Source: Deltaproteobacteria bacterium (GTDB lineage Bacteria; Desulfobacterota; Binatia; Binatales; Binataceae). Taken from it: a stretch of 7,122 nt of DNA. The stretch spans positions 1-7,122 of the forward strand of contig JAJZAG010000201.1 in assembly GCA_021799555.1 (NCBI GenBank), in the 5' to 3' direction. The translations under genes and the position numbers were made by a program. How positions within the stretch are numbered: the stretch's first letter is position 1; every line of letters begins with the position of its first letter. The notes beneath the pieces are model-generated. The model made no database searches. It saw only the letters and a list, made by a program, of their open reading frames with translations, and was not told where the DNA came from. Shown here in pieces: positions 1 to 5,147 of this stretch.

Positions 1-168
1 CGCCTTGACCAGTTGAACGAAGCCAAGCCCGAATGCGTGGCGGTCGGATGCCCTTTTTGCATGACAATGATTGAGGATGCAGTAAAATCCCGCTCGCTCG
101 AAGAGACGATGCGCGTGCGCGACCTCGCCGAGCTGCTCGCCGAAGCCACCGGTGCCCAAGTGAAATGA
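1..168 (+). CDS. CCG-domain (heterodisulfide reductase-like) Fe-S protein, C-terminal fragment
   Basis: Only the last 55 codons are in the window, open from base 1 in frame 1 and ending at TGA 166-168. The fragment carries Cys12 and a G-C-P-F-C motif (CxxC at visible residues 17 and 20), then the hydrophobic/acidic helix MTMIEDAVKSR and a Leu/Ala-rich C-terminal helix. This is the typical end of the second cysteine-rich CCG domain of (Fe-S)-binding oxidoreductases related to heterodisulfide reductase subunit D and to the Fe-S proteins found beside ETF and acyl-CoA dehydrogenase genes. In those families the CCG cysteines bind an Fe-S cluster used in electron transfer. The family is recognised from the CPFC context. 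The exact subfamily and redox partner cannot be told, because the N-terminal ferredoxin and membrane parts lie upstream of the window. The stop overlaps the next gene by four bases (ATGA), so the two are probably co-translated. Confidence 0.85.
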   Translation, partial: RLDQLNEAKPECVAVGCPFCMTMIEDAVKSRSLEETMRVRDLAELLAEATGAQVK

Positions 169-983
169 AGCCGATGGAGCTCGATATGCGCAATCATGGG
201 TTCACTTGGAAGCCGGCTCGTGGTCCGTTTCGTTTGATCGACGAGGCGCAGGCGCGCTCGTTTAACGAGCGCGGGTTTTTCCTCGTGGAAAATGCGCTCG
301 ATCGGCCCGCACTCGAACGCACAATCGACGCGATCGCCCCGTGGGAGGAAAAAGGCGAGGAATATCTGCGCACCCAACCGAACAAGCGGATGTTTATCGC
401 CGAAGCCGACGGAATCACTTTCACTGTGCACCTCGTCAAACGATCGTGGACGCTGCGCCAGCTTTCCGCGGCGCCGGTCTTCGCCGATCTTTGCCACGAC
501 CTGATCGGCCGGGACGTCCGCCTCTATTGGGATCAGGCAGTGTACAAAAAACCCGGCTATCCCAAGCCGTTCCCGTGGCATCAGGACAATGGCTATACTT
601 ACGTCGAACCTCAGCAATATTTGACTTGCTGGATCGCGCTCACCGACGCCGACGAATCGAATGGATGCCCATGGGTCGTTCCCGGCAGCCATCTGCGCGG
701 CACGCTCAAGCATCATCTGACCGAACTCGGATGGGTCTGCCGCATTGAGGACGGTCCTGAAGCGACGCCGGTTCCCGCGCACGCCGGCGACGTGGTGGTG
801 TTTTCGTCGCTAACACCGCATCGCACGGGGCCGAATCTGACGCAAGAAGTTCGCAAGACGTACATCCTGCAATACGCTCCCGAAGGCGCCCGCGTGGTCG
901 AGTCTGACGCGCTCTGCAACGCGCCGGATCGCCAATATCCGATCGTGAAAGACGGCAACCGCGTCGCGCCGCCGCCGCTCTAA
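165..983 (+). CDS. Phytanoyl-CoA dioxygenase (PhyH) family Fe(II)/2-oxoglutarate oxygenase
   Basis: A 272-residue protein with the double-stranded beta-helix signature of PhyH enzymes. The iron-binding HxD motif is His139 and Asp141 (in PWHQDNGY), the distal His is His219 (in LTPHRTGPN), and Arg230 (in VRKTY) suits 2-oxoglutarate carboxylate binding. The segment CPWVVPGSH at 168-176 is also typical of the family. By family knowledge it would hydroxylate a substrate with Fe(II), O2 and 2-oxoglutarate in the cytoplasm. The substrate is unknown, since PhyH homologues act on acyl-CoAs, ectoine and many natural products. All iron ligands are present and the length is normal, so it should be active. 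The ATG at 165 overlaps the preceding Fe-S gene stop (ATGA). In-frame ATGs at 174 and 186 are alternatives, and the one at 186 has the best Shine-Dalgarno, so the true N-terminus may be seven residues shorter. Confidence 0.9.
   Translation: MKPMELDMRNHGFTWKPARGPFRLIDEAQARSFNERGFFLVENALDRPALERTIDAIAPWEEKGEEYLRTQPNKRMFIAEADGITFTVHLVKRSWTLRQLSAAPVFADLCHDLIGRDVRLYWDQAVYKKPGYPKPFPWHQDNGYTYVEPQQYLTCWIALTDADESNGCPWVVPGSHLRGTLKHHLTELGWVCRIEDGPEATPVPAHAGDVVVFSSLTPHRTGPNLTQEVRKTYILQYAPEGARVVESDALCNAPDRQYPIVKDGNRVAPPPL
176..179 (+). promoter_or_regulatory. Possible ribosome binding site for an alternative PhyH start at 186
   Basis: GGAG lies six bases before the in-frame ATG at 186. No comparable motif precedes the ATG at 165, which may instead rely on coupling to the upstream stop. 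The residues gained by the longer start (MKPMELD) show no domain feature, so start 186 is a real alternative. Confidence 0.4.
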
Positions 984-1069
984 TTCCCGATTTAAGCTCC
1001 CTTGCGGCCTGAAGACCTTCCACCGATTCCACTTGTCCGAATTCGCGGGCCGGGCTAATTCTTGTCCTC

Positions 1070-1945
1070 ATGGATATCGGAAAAGTTGGAATGTGGTTTT
1101 TCCTCGATGCGATGAGCGCGCCGCAAAGCGCCGAGTTCGCACAAAAGGTCGAAAAAGCCGGCTACAAGACGCTCTGGATTCCCGAGGCAATCGGCCGCGA
1201 GCCTTTCGCCCACGCAGCCTATCTGCTGACCAAAACGGACCGGCTAAACATCGCCACCGGCATCGCGAATATTTGGGCGCGCGACGCGATCACGATGTCC
1301 GCCGCGTCGAAAACCGTCGCCGAGCTATCCGGAAATCGCTTCATGCTCGGAATTGGCGTCAGCCACAAGCCGCTCGTCAGCAATTTGCGCGGCCATAATT
1401 ACGACAAGCCCTACAGCTTCATGAAGGAATATCTTCCCAAAATGAAAGCCGCCCTCTACGGCGCACCGAAACCCAGCGAGGAAGTCCCAGTCGTGCTTGC
1501 CGCACTGCATCCGAAGATGCTCGCGCTGGCCGCTAGCGAGGCCAACGGCACCCATACTTATTTCGTGCCGCCGGAGCATACCGCCAAGGCGCGTGCTGCA
1601 ATCGGGCCCAAGCCGATGATCTGCGCCGCCCAAGCCGTCATCCTCGAGACCGACGCCGCCAAGGCACGCGCCGCCGCGAGGCTTTATATGAAGACCTATG
1701 TTCCGCGGCTGCCTAATTACACGAACAATCTCAAGGCGCTCGGATGGGGCGATGCCGAGTTCGAAAACGGATGCAGCGATCGGCTGGTCGACGCGATCGT
1801 CGCGTGGGGGACCGAGGAAAAAATTCGCGACCGCATCGATGCGCATTTGAAGGCCGGCGCAACCCATGTGTGCATCCTGCCGATCCGCGCCGACAACGCG
1901 TTGCTTCCGGACCTGCGCGTGGTTGAAGCATTCGGCGGCCGTTAA
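1070..1945 (+). CDS. LLM-class (luciferase-like) oxidoreductase, probably F420-dependent
   Basis: A 291-residue (beta/alpha)8-barrel protein of the bacterial luciferase-like superfamily. The start MDIGKVGMW is typical of the family. The block around residues 60-105 (NIATGIANIWARD, then AELSGNRFMLGIGVSHKPLV) closely matches what I know of the actinobacterial-type F420-dependent subgroup (TIGR03620-like). By family knowledge it would transfer hydride between coenzyme F420 and an unknown carbonyl, alkene or alcohol substrate. F420 rather than FMN use is inferred from the subgroup. The protein looks complete, ending in GGR before TAA. The start at 1070 has no clear Shine-Dalgarno. A weak -35/-10-like pair (TTGTCC at 1033, GCTAAT at 1054) would place transcription initiation only a few bases before the ATG, so a near-leaderless message is conceivable but unproven. 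The lipoprotein gene follows after 12 bases, which suggests an operon. Confidence 0.9.
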   Translation: MDIGKVGMWFFLDAMSAPQSAEFAQKVEKAGYKTLWIPEAIGREPFAHAAYLLTKTDRLNIATGIANIWARDAITMSAASKTVAELSGNRFMLGIGVSHKPLVSNLRGHNYDKPYSFMKEYLPKMKAALYGAPKPSEEVPVVLAALHPKMLALAASEANGTHTYFVPPEHTAKARAAIGPKPMICAAQAVILETDAAKARAAARLYMKTYVPRLPNYTNNLKALGWGDAEFENGCSDRLVDAIVAWGTEEKIRDRIDAHLKAGATHVCILPIRADNALLPDLRVVEAFGGR

Positions 1946-1957
1946 GCCGGAGTTGCG

Positions 1958-2452
1958 ATGCGTGATCACGGCAGTATGGTGATATCGCGCGGGCGCGCGG
2001 CCGTGATTCCTATTATTGCGCTCGCGCTTGGGCTCTCCGGATGCTTTGCGTCGCAAAAGGAGCAGCAGGCCGAAGACGCCGAAGCCGCGGCCTCGCGCGC
2101 GCAGGAATCCGCCGCGAAGGCGGAAGATGCCGCGGCCAAGGCGCTCGACGCCGCGCAGAAAGCGACGGTCGCGGCCGACCGCGCGACGGCCGCCGTCGAG
2201 GAGGCGACCAAGGCCCTTGATCGCGCCTCAGATCACCTCGAGCAGATGCGGCAGTATCAGGAAAAGCGCAACGCCGAGCGCCGCAAGCATCGCAAAATAA
2301 CGAAGGCGAAGAAGAGCGCACCGCTCAAAAGCGCCGTTGTAGCTCCCGCCGCGGCAGCGTCGCCCGCTCATGGCGCCTCCGCCGCCGATCCGATGCCGTC
2401 CGCTGCTGGATCAGCGCCGTCCAGCGCGCTGTCCGCGCCGCCCGCCAAATGA
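1958..2452 (+). CDS. Ala-rich coiled-coil lipoprotein (Lpp-like architecture)
   Basis: A 164-residue secreted lipoprotein of unknown function. Residues 1-28 form a signal peptide (Arg11 and Arg13, then a hydrophobic stretch at 14-26) that ends in the lipobox L-S-G-C, with Cys29 as the lipidated residue. Position +2 is Phe, so no Asp inner-membrane retention signal is present and outer-membrane sorting is plausible. Residues about 33-105 are a long Ala/Glu/Lys/Asp helix with Ala at many heptad-like spacings, as in alanine-zipper lipoproteins. Residues 103-119 are strongly basic (RRKHRK, KAKK). Residues 121-163 are a low-complexity Ala/Pro/Ser tail, and the last residue is Lys. GGAG at 1949-1952, five bases before the ATG, supports this start; Met7 is an alternative. 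It follows the oxidoreductase gene by 12 bases. Architecture is clear, but low complexity makes homology unreliable and the role (envelope spacer or peptidoglycan tether) is inference. Confidence 0.8.
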   Translation: MRDHGSMVISRGRAAVIPIIALALGLSGCFASQKEQQAEDAEAAASRAQESAAKAEDAAAKALDAAQKATVAADRATAAVEEATKALDRASDHLEQMRQYQEKRNAERRKHRKITKAKKSAPLKSAVVAPAAAASPAHGASAADPMPSAAGSAPSSALSAPPAK

Positions 2453-2464
2453 GGCGCGGCAATC

Positions 2465-2517
2465 GGCGCGCAAACCGGGTACACTCAAACCAGCCCGGCG
2501 TGGCGCGATTGCGCGCC
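2465..2517 (+). repeat. Inverted repeats with two mutually exclusive hairpins before the hydrolase gene
   Basis: GGCGCGCAA at 2465-2473 is perfectly complementary to TTGCGCGCC at 2509-2517, and CCGGG at 2475-2479 pairs with CCCGG at 2494-2498 inside it. The 3' arm can instead form a compact hairpin, GGCGCG (2502-2507), loop ATTG, CGCGCC (2512-2517), followed by TTT. It ends four bases before the hydrolase ribosome binding site. It could be a weak terminator after the lipoprotein gene or a leader structure of the hydrolase gene. GC-rich DNA often gives such pairings by chance. Confidence 0.35.
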
Positions 2518-2521
2518 TTTC

Positions 2522-2529
2522 GGAGGGAG
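2522..2529 (+). promoter_or_regulatory. Ribosome binding site that fixes the GTG start of the hydrolase
   Basis: GGAGGGAG is a strong Shine-Dalgarno sequence lying eight bases before GTG 2538. It supports GTG 2538 as the start rather than the in-frame ATG at 2370. Starting at 2370 would add 56 Arg/Pro-rich residues that are an out-of-frame reading of the lipoprotein gene. Confidence 0.75.
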
Positions 2530-2537
2530 ATTCACAA

Positions 2538-3542
2538 GTGCCGGAAACCACGCCCGCCAAGACCGAAGCTCAAGTCCGCGGCGAGTTGATCGCGCCGCCG
2601 GTACGGCGCCATGCCTGGATCAATATCGCGGGTCCCCTGTGCGCGATCTTTCTTGGAATCGCCGGCGCTGCGATGTACTTAAAGCCGATCGGGACGCTCA
2701 GATGGCTCCAGCAGACTCGCCTCGCGTGGTCTGGCGTCGAGCTGAACGAAATCTCCCTCGATGACGGCCTGATGACCTATTACATCACCGGAGGATATTG
2801 GGATCAGGACCCGGTCGTGATGGTCCACGGGTTGGGTCCGAATGCGGCGCTGGTCTGGCGCGGCGTTATCAAGCCGGTCTCCGACGCGCATTATAAAGTC
2901 GTTGCGCCCAATCTGTTTGGCTTCGCGGGCTCCGACCATCCGCAAATCAATTACACTATTGCCTACGAGGCGGGCGCCCTCGCGCAACTGATCGCCAAGC
3001 TCAAACTCGAACATGTCAATCTAATCGGCTCCGACCTCGGCGCCGACGTCGCGCTCTACTACGCCGTCGATCATCCTGACAAGGTAGAGCGCTTGATCCT
3101 CGTCTCAGGCGGGATGTTCGGCAAGGCGGGCGCCGAACGGCTGCGCAAAGGGATGCTCCCGACAACTCCCGGCGCGATTAATGATTACATCGCGCAGAGC
3201 TTTTTCGATCTGCCGCCGATGCCGGATTTCATGAATCAGCGGATGCTCGCGGCGCTTGCTGACGACATGCCCGCGCAAACCGACATGCTCAATTCGGTGC
3301 CTGCGGACGAGGCGCATATCCGTTCGAAGATTGGGCAAATCTTCAACACGCTCACGATAATCCTCTACGGTGCGAAAAATCCTTATTTCTCCGCGCGCGA
3401 GGCCGACTCGTTGCACGCCGCCCTTCCCGGTTCCGCGACGGTGGTGTTCAAGACCTCAGGACCGTTCCCTCAACTCGAACATCCCGACGACTTCGCCGAT
3501 TCGGTTATTTTCATAGTCAAGCAATCCGAAGGCGGCAATTGA
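2538..3542 (+). CDS. Membrane-anchored alpha/beta hydrolase-fold protein with degenerate catalytic site
   Basis: A 334-residue protein (GTG start). A basic N-terminal region (Arg14, Arg23, Arg24) is followed by one hydrophobic segment at about residues 27-48, probably a signal anchor that places the fold outside the cytoplasm. The alpha/beta hydrolase domain starts near 68: oxyanion motif HGLG at 97-100, VVAPNLFGFAGSD at 121-133, and nucleophile elbow G-S-D-L-G at 164-168. The nucleophile position is therefore Asp166, as in haloalkane dehalogenases and epoxide hydrolases, not Ser. The acid-loop motif that normally reads GxxD is GAKN at 278-281, with Asn281. The C-terminal motif normally read as GHxPxxEHPxxF is GPFPQLEHPDDF at 308-319, so Pro309 stands where the catalytic His is expected. 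The fold is clear, but ordinary hydrolase activity is doubtful. His315 or another residue could conceivably substitute. It follows the lipoprotein gene by 85 bases and may share its transcript. Confidence 0.85.
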   Translation: MPETTPAKTEAQVRGELIAPPVRRHAWINIAGPLCAIFLGIAGAAMYLKPIGTLRWLQQTRLAWSGVELNEISLDDGLMTYYITGGYWDQDPVVMVHGLGPNAALVWRGVIKPVSDAHYKVVAPNLFGFAGSDHPQINYTIAYEAGALAQLIAKLKLEHVNLIGSDLGADVALYYAVDHPDKVERLILVSGGMFGKAGAERLRKGMLPTTPGAINDYIAQSFFDLPPMPDFMNQRMLAALADDMPAQTDMLNSVPADEAHIRSKIGQIFNTLTIILYGAKNPYFSAREADSLHAALPGSATVVFKTSGPFPQLEHPDDFADSVIFIVKQSEGGN

Positions 3543-3558
3543 GAACCACCCGCCACGT

Positions 3559-3591
3559 GATGAGCCGGTTCGATGAGCCAACCGAGTTTTT
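3559..3591 (+). terminator. Weak terminator-like hairpin after the hydrolase gene
   Basis: CGGTT at 3566-3570 pairs with AACCG at 3580-3584 around a nine-base loop, and five T residues follow at 3587-3591, starting 45 bases after the hydrolase stop. The five-base stem is short. The stretch also contains the direct repeat GATGAGCC at 3559-3566 and 3572-3579 (13-base period). Position and T-run fit an intrinsic terminator, but the stem strength is marginal. Confidence 0.3.
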
Positions 3592-3703
3592 CAGGCCGCC
3601 AATCGCGTGTCACTGCCGTTGGGCGCTTAAAAGCCGATGAATGGCGCGGGAGAATTCGAGCAAGTCGAGTAAGTGCGCTCAAAGTTTGGACACTTGGTGA
3701 CGC

Positions 3704-4070
3704 TTGATGCTCTTCGCGCCAGCCGTCGATGCGGACATGATCTTCGTGTCAGAGGACACAGGACCCTGCAGACCAGAAGTGATCAGAGATGACACCGGCA
3801 TGAAAGCCGTCCAAGACGCGCGCTTCGGGAAAAAGCTCGTCTTACGCGAATCTGAGCCAATCTGGTTGTCTTATCGCCGGATACCGCACTTTGTTGCCGC
3901 GTTGCTACGAGAAAGAAGAGGAGTTCGTCCTCGTCGTCGAAGGGGCGCCCAGGGTCTGGATCGACGGCAACTTGCATCAGCACGTAGCCAGCAACGTCAT
4001 CCTCAACTGGCCCGCAATTCATTACCAGCAGGATTCTTGTGCGTGTTTTTCGCCGATCCAGACGGAATAA
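3704..4070 (+). pseudogene. Cupin-domain protein remnant, frameshifted
   Basis: No intact gene covers this stretch, but a cupin is recognisable. In the frame open from 3804 to TAA 4068-4070, bases about 3885-3980 encode TLLPRCYEKEEEFVLVVEG followed by APRVWIDGNLHQ. This matches the first conserved motif of small cupin proteins (usually a His-rich stretch, then EEEFVYVLEG and WIDG). The upstream part that best continues it (RPEVIRDDTGMK, then DARFGKKL, bases about 3770-3838) is in the frame that starts at 3704, so a frameshift lies near 3838-3845. The metal-binding His pair expected before EEEF is replaced by Arg-Cys. The second cupin motif is unrecognisable apart from a possible NWPA at about 4005-4016, and the sequence then runs into a VOC-like tail in the other frame. 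Loss of frame, ligands and C-terminus together point to a decayed gene rather than a sequencing error. Bounds are approximate. Confidence 0.55.
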
Positions 4071-4156
4071 AACTCGAATTTTGCAACGGGACGGAAAACT
4101 CTGACGCACGGGAGTATCCATCTGCGGAATCAGTGGTGAGATCACAACAATGGTAA
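4031..4156 (+). pseudogene. C-terminal remnant of a VOC (glyoxalase-fold) protein
   Basis: In the frame that ends at TAA 4154-4156, bases 4031-4090 encode GFLCVFFADPDGIKLEFCNG. This is the last beta-strand pair of a vicinal-oxygen-chelate domain, with its typical DPDG turn and the Glu that is a metal ligand in many members. The N-terminal part of such a domain is absent: the sequence before it in this frame is Arg-rich, and the adjacent frame carries cupin remnants. It lies directly before, and overlaps by seven bases, an intact VOC gene. It may be a leftover of a tandem VOC gene pair or of a deletion that joined a cupin gene to a VOC gene. Confidence 0.5.
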
Positions 4157-4521
4157 AATTCGACCACATGACGTTGCCGGTCACGAATGTCCGCAAGTCG
4201 CGCGACTGGTATGTCAAGACTCTCGGATTCAAAGTCGAATTCGAGCGCGCCAGTATCGTCGCGCTCCAAGACAGCGCCGGGTTTACTATCTTTCTATCGA
4301 AGACCACCAAAAAACTTGCAGGCGCGAAGATTACCCTCACTCTTCAGGTCAAGAGCGTCGATCGCACCCATCAAGAACTCGCTGGCAAAGGGATAAAATT
4401 TGCGCATCAGCCGCAGAACCTGTTCTGGGGTTATGGCGCGGAACTTCTCGACCCGGATGGCTATATGATCAACCTTTGGGACCGAGTCTCGATGCGCAAG
4501 GCGATGCGCACCAAGTCTTAA
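4150..4521 (+). CDS. VOC family protein (glyoxalase/bleomycin resistance fold)
   Basis: A 123-residue single-domain protein of normal length for the vicinal-oxygen-chelate superfamily. The first beta-alpha module starts FDHMTLPVTNVRKSRDWYVK and continues with TLGFKVEF. The second has LTLQVKSVD at 63-71, then a helix, KGIKF, and the end motif GAELLDPDGYMINLWD at 96-111. His6 is at the usual first metal-ligand position, but the second-module strand (62-67) has no His or Glu, and Asn108 occupies the place where many metal-dependent members have Glu. A classical glyoxalase I metal site is therefore incomplete. It may bind a ligand without metal, as antibiotic-binding members do, or use other ligands. 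GGTGAG at 4135-4140, nine bases before the ATG, supports the start. It is the last recognisable gene of the plus-strand block, and its function cannot be assigned beyond the fold. Confidence 0.85.
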   Translation: MVKFDHMTLPVTNVRKSRDWYVKTLGFKVEFERASIVALQDSAGFTIFLSKTTKKLAGAKITLTLQVKSVDRTHQELAGKGIKFAHQPQNLFWGYGAELLDPDGYMINLWDRVSMRKAMRTKS

Positions 4522-4751
4522 TGACGGCGTCAAGCTCGCGTTCCAGCGGAATCCGTGGCGTTTATCAAGCGGACCAACCGCCGCTGCCAGCCGTTTCTTC
4601 AGTTCACCTATCAGACCGCCGCTTTCAGATGCCGCCCGACGCACCTTCGCTGAAACCAATTCTTATGGCTGTTCCAATCGATCGCTTGTGCCTGCCGACC
4701 TGTCCGGAACTTCCTCAGGCGGCACGCCCCAAACATTTCGACGGTGTCGGC
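4522..4751. other. Convergent intergenic region with no recognised gene
   Basis: This lies between the VOC gene (plus) and the small hypothetical gene (minus). A 90-codon plus-strand reading frame starts at ATG 4521, touching the VOC stop as TAATG, and runs to 4793. Its third-position GC is moderate, it resembles nothing I know, and it overlaps the minus-strand gene by about 42 bases. I see no convincing terminator hairpin with a T-run here. Confidence 0.4.
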
Positions 4752-4970
4752 TTAAAAATGGGTGATACCTTCGCCGTCGGGATGGCGGACTGACGATGGC
4801 TTCGGCTTTCGATACTGGAAGGAAATCCTGCAGGTGGTGCAGGTGCCTTCTGGCTGTTGGTTGCCGGCTTTGCGGACCAGCTTGACGTAGCGTACGGCGC
4901 CGTCGCTGCATAGGTGGCTTGCGACCGGATAGTCGTACACGGTTCGGACCGCGGTGGGTCGATCGTTCAT
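4752..4970 (-). CDS. Small hypothetical cysteine-containing protein
   Basis: A 72-residue protein that I do not recognise. Its codons favour C or G at third positions much as the neighbouring real genes do, which is the main support for coding. It contains HLC at 19-21 and a CTTC (CxxC) pair at 44-47, with further His63 and His71, so a small metal-binding site is possible. The middle part (AVRYVKLVRKAG at 25-36) is basic and strand-like, and there is no signal peptide or membrane segment. The ATG at 4970 has only a weak purine stretch (GAAGAAAA) directly before it; the GGAG further upstream is about 16 bases away, which is too far for a standard site. It lies on the same strand as the mannosidase, 177 bases downstream of that gene's stop, and may be on its transcript. 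Confidence 0.5.
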   Translation of the reverse strand: MNDRPTAVRTVYDYPVASHLCSDGAVRYVKLVRKAGNQQPEGTCTTCRISFQYRKPKPSSVRHPDGEGITHF

Positions 4971-5049
4971 TTTTCTTCGGTTAACGCTCCTTCAGACTCA
5001 GTATCAGTCCGACCATTTTCGCGAGTTCCATTAAGATCCCACGCGGTGA

Positions 5050-5071
5050 GCGCTGCGACTGGTCGCAGCGC
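5050..5071. repeat. Perfect 22-base palindromic hairpin
   Basis: GCGCTGCGAC at 5050-5059 and GTCGCAGCGC at 5062-5071 are perfect reverse complements around TG. As RNA this gives a nine- to ten-pair GC-rich stem. No T-run follows on either strand, so a classic intrinsic terminator is unlikely. It lies in the spacer downstream of the mannosidase gene and could be a transcript-stabilising 3' hairpin or a binding site for a dimeric protein. Confidence 0.6.
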
Positions 5072-5092
5072 CTCCGACGTATGATCCATAAA

Positions 5093-5128
5093 TAGTGATT
5101 TGTGGTCCGCGATCAATCACTAGCGGAC
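5093..5128. repeat. Two interleaved perfect inverted repeats downstream of the mannosidase gene
   Basis: TAGTGATT (5093-5100) pairs with AATCACTA (5115-5122), and GTCCGC (5105-5110) pairs with GCGGAC (5123-5128). The arms alternate 1-2-1'-2'. With no base between arms 1' and 2', a full pseudoknot is sterically unlikely, so the two hairpins would compete. Read on the minus strand, in the direction of mannosidase transcription, the eight-pair stem is followed by TTTAT. That gives a weak terminator-like hairpin 26 bases after the stop codon, with the six-pair stem as its alternative. Confidence 0.5.
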
Positions 5129-5147
5129 GTTTGACGAAAATATTTAT

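Noticed and set aside
2370..2537. N-terminal 56-codon extension of the hydrolase from ATG 2370
   Set aside because: The extension is Arg/Pro-rich, reads the lipoprotein gene out of frame and has no domain. The strong Shine-Dalgarno at 2522-2529 points to GTG 2538.
3665..3700. Possible insertion-sequence end (TTTGGACACTTGG region)
   Set aside because: No matching inverted partner, target duplication or transposase fragment was found in the window.
4294..4659. Minus-strand frame opposite the VOC gene and the following spacer
   Set aside because: Half of it is antisense to the VOC gene, and the rest matches no transposase or other family that I could recognise.
4521..4793. Plus-strand 90-codon frame starting in TAATG with the VOC stop
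   Set aside because: Only moderate third-position GC, no recognisable motif, and it overlaps the better supported minus-strand gene by about 42 bases.
4967..5089. Minus-strand 40-codon reading frame whose TGA overlaps the ATG of the small cysteine gene (ATGA)
   Set aside because: The overlap is attractive, but third-position GC is low, there is no ribosome binding site, and the frame runs through the 22-base palindrome. Another 16-codon frame (5031-4981) overlaps it equally well.
5093..5128. H-type RNA pseudoknot
   Set aside because: With no linker base between the two 3' arms, a loop cannot span the eight-pair stem, so only alternative hairpins were kept.
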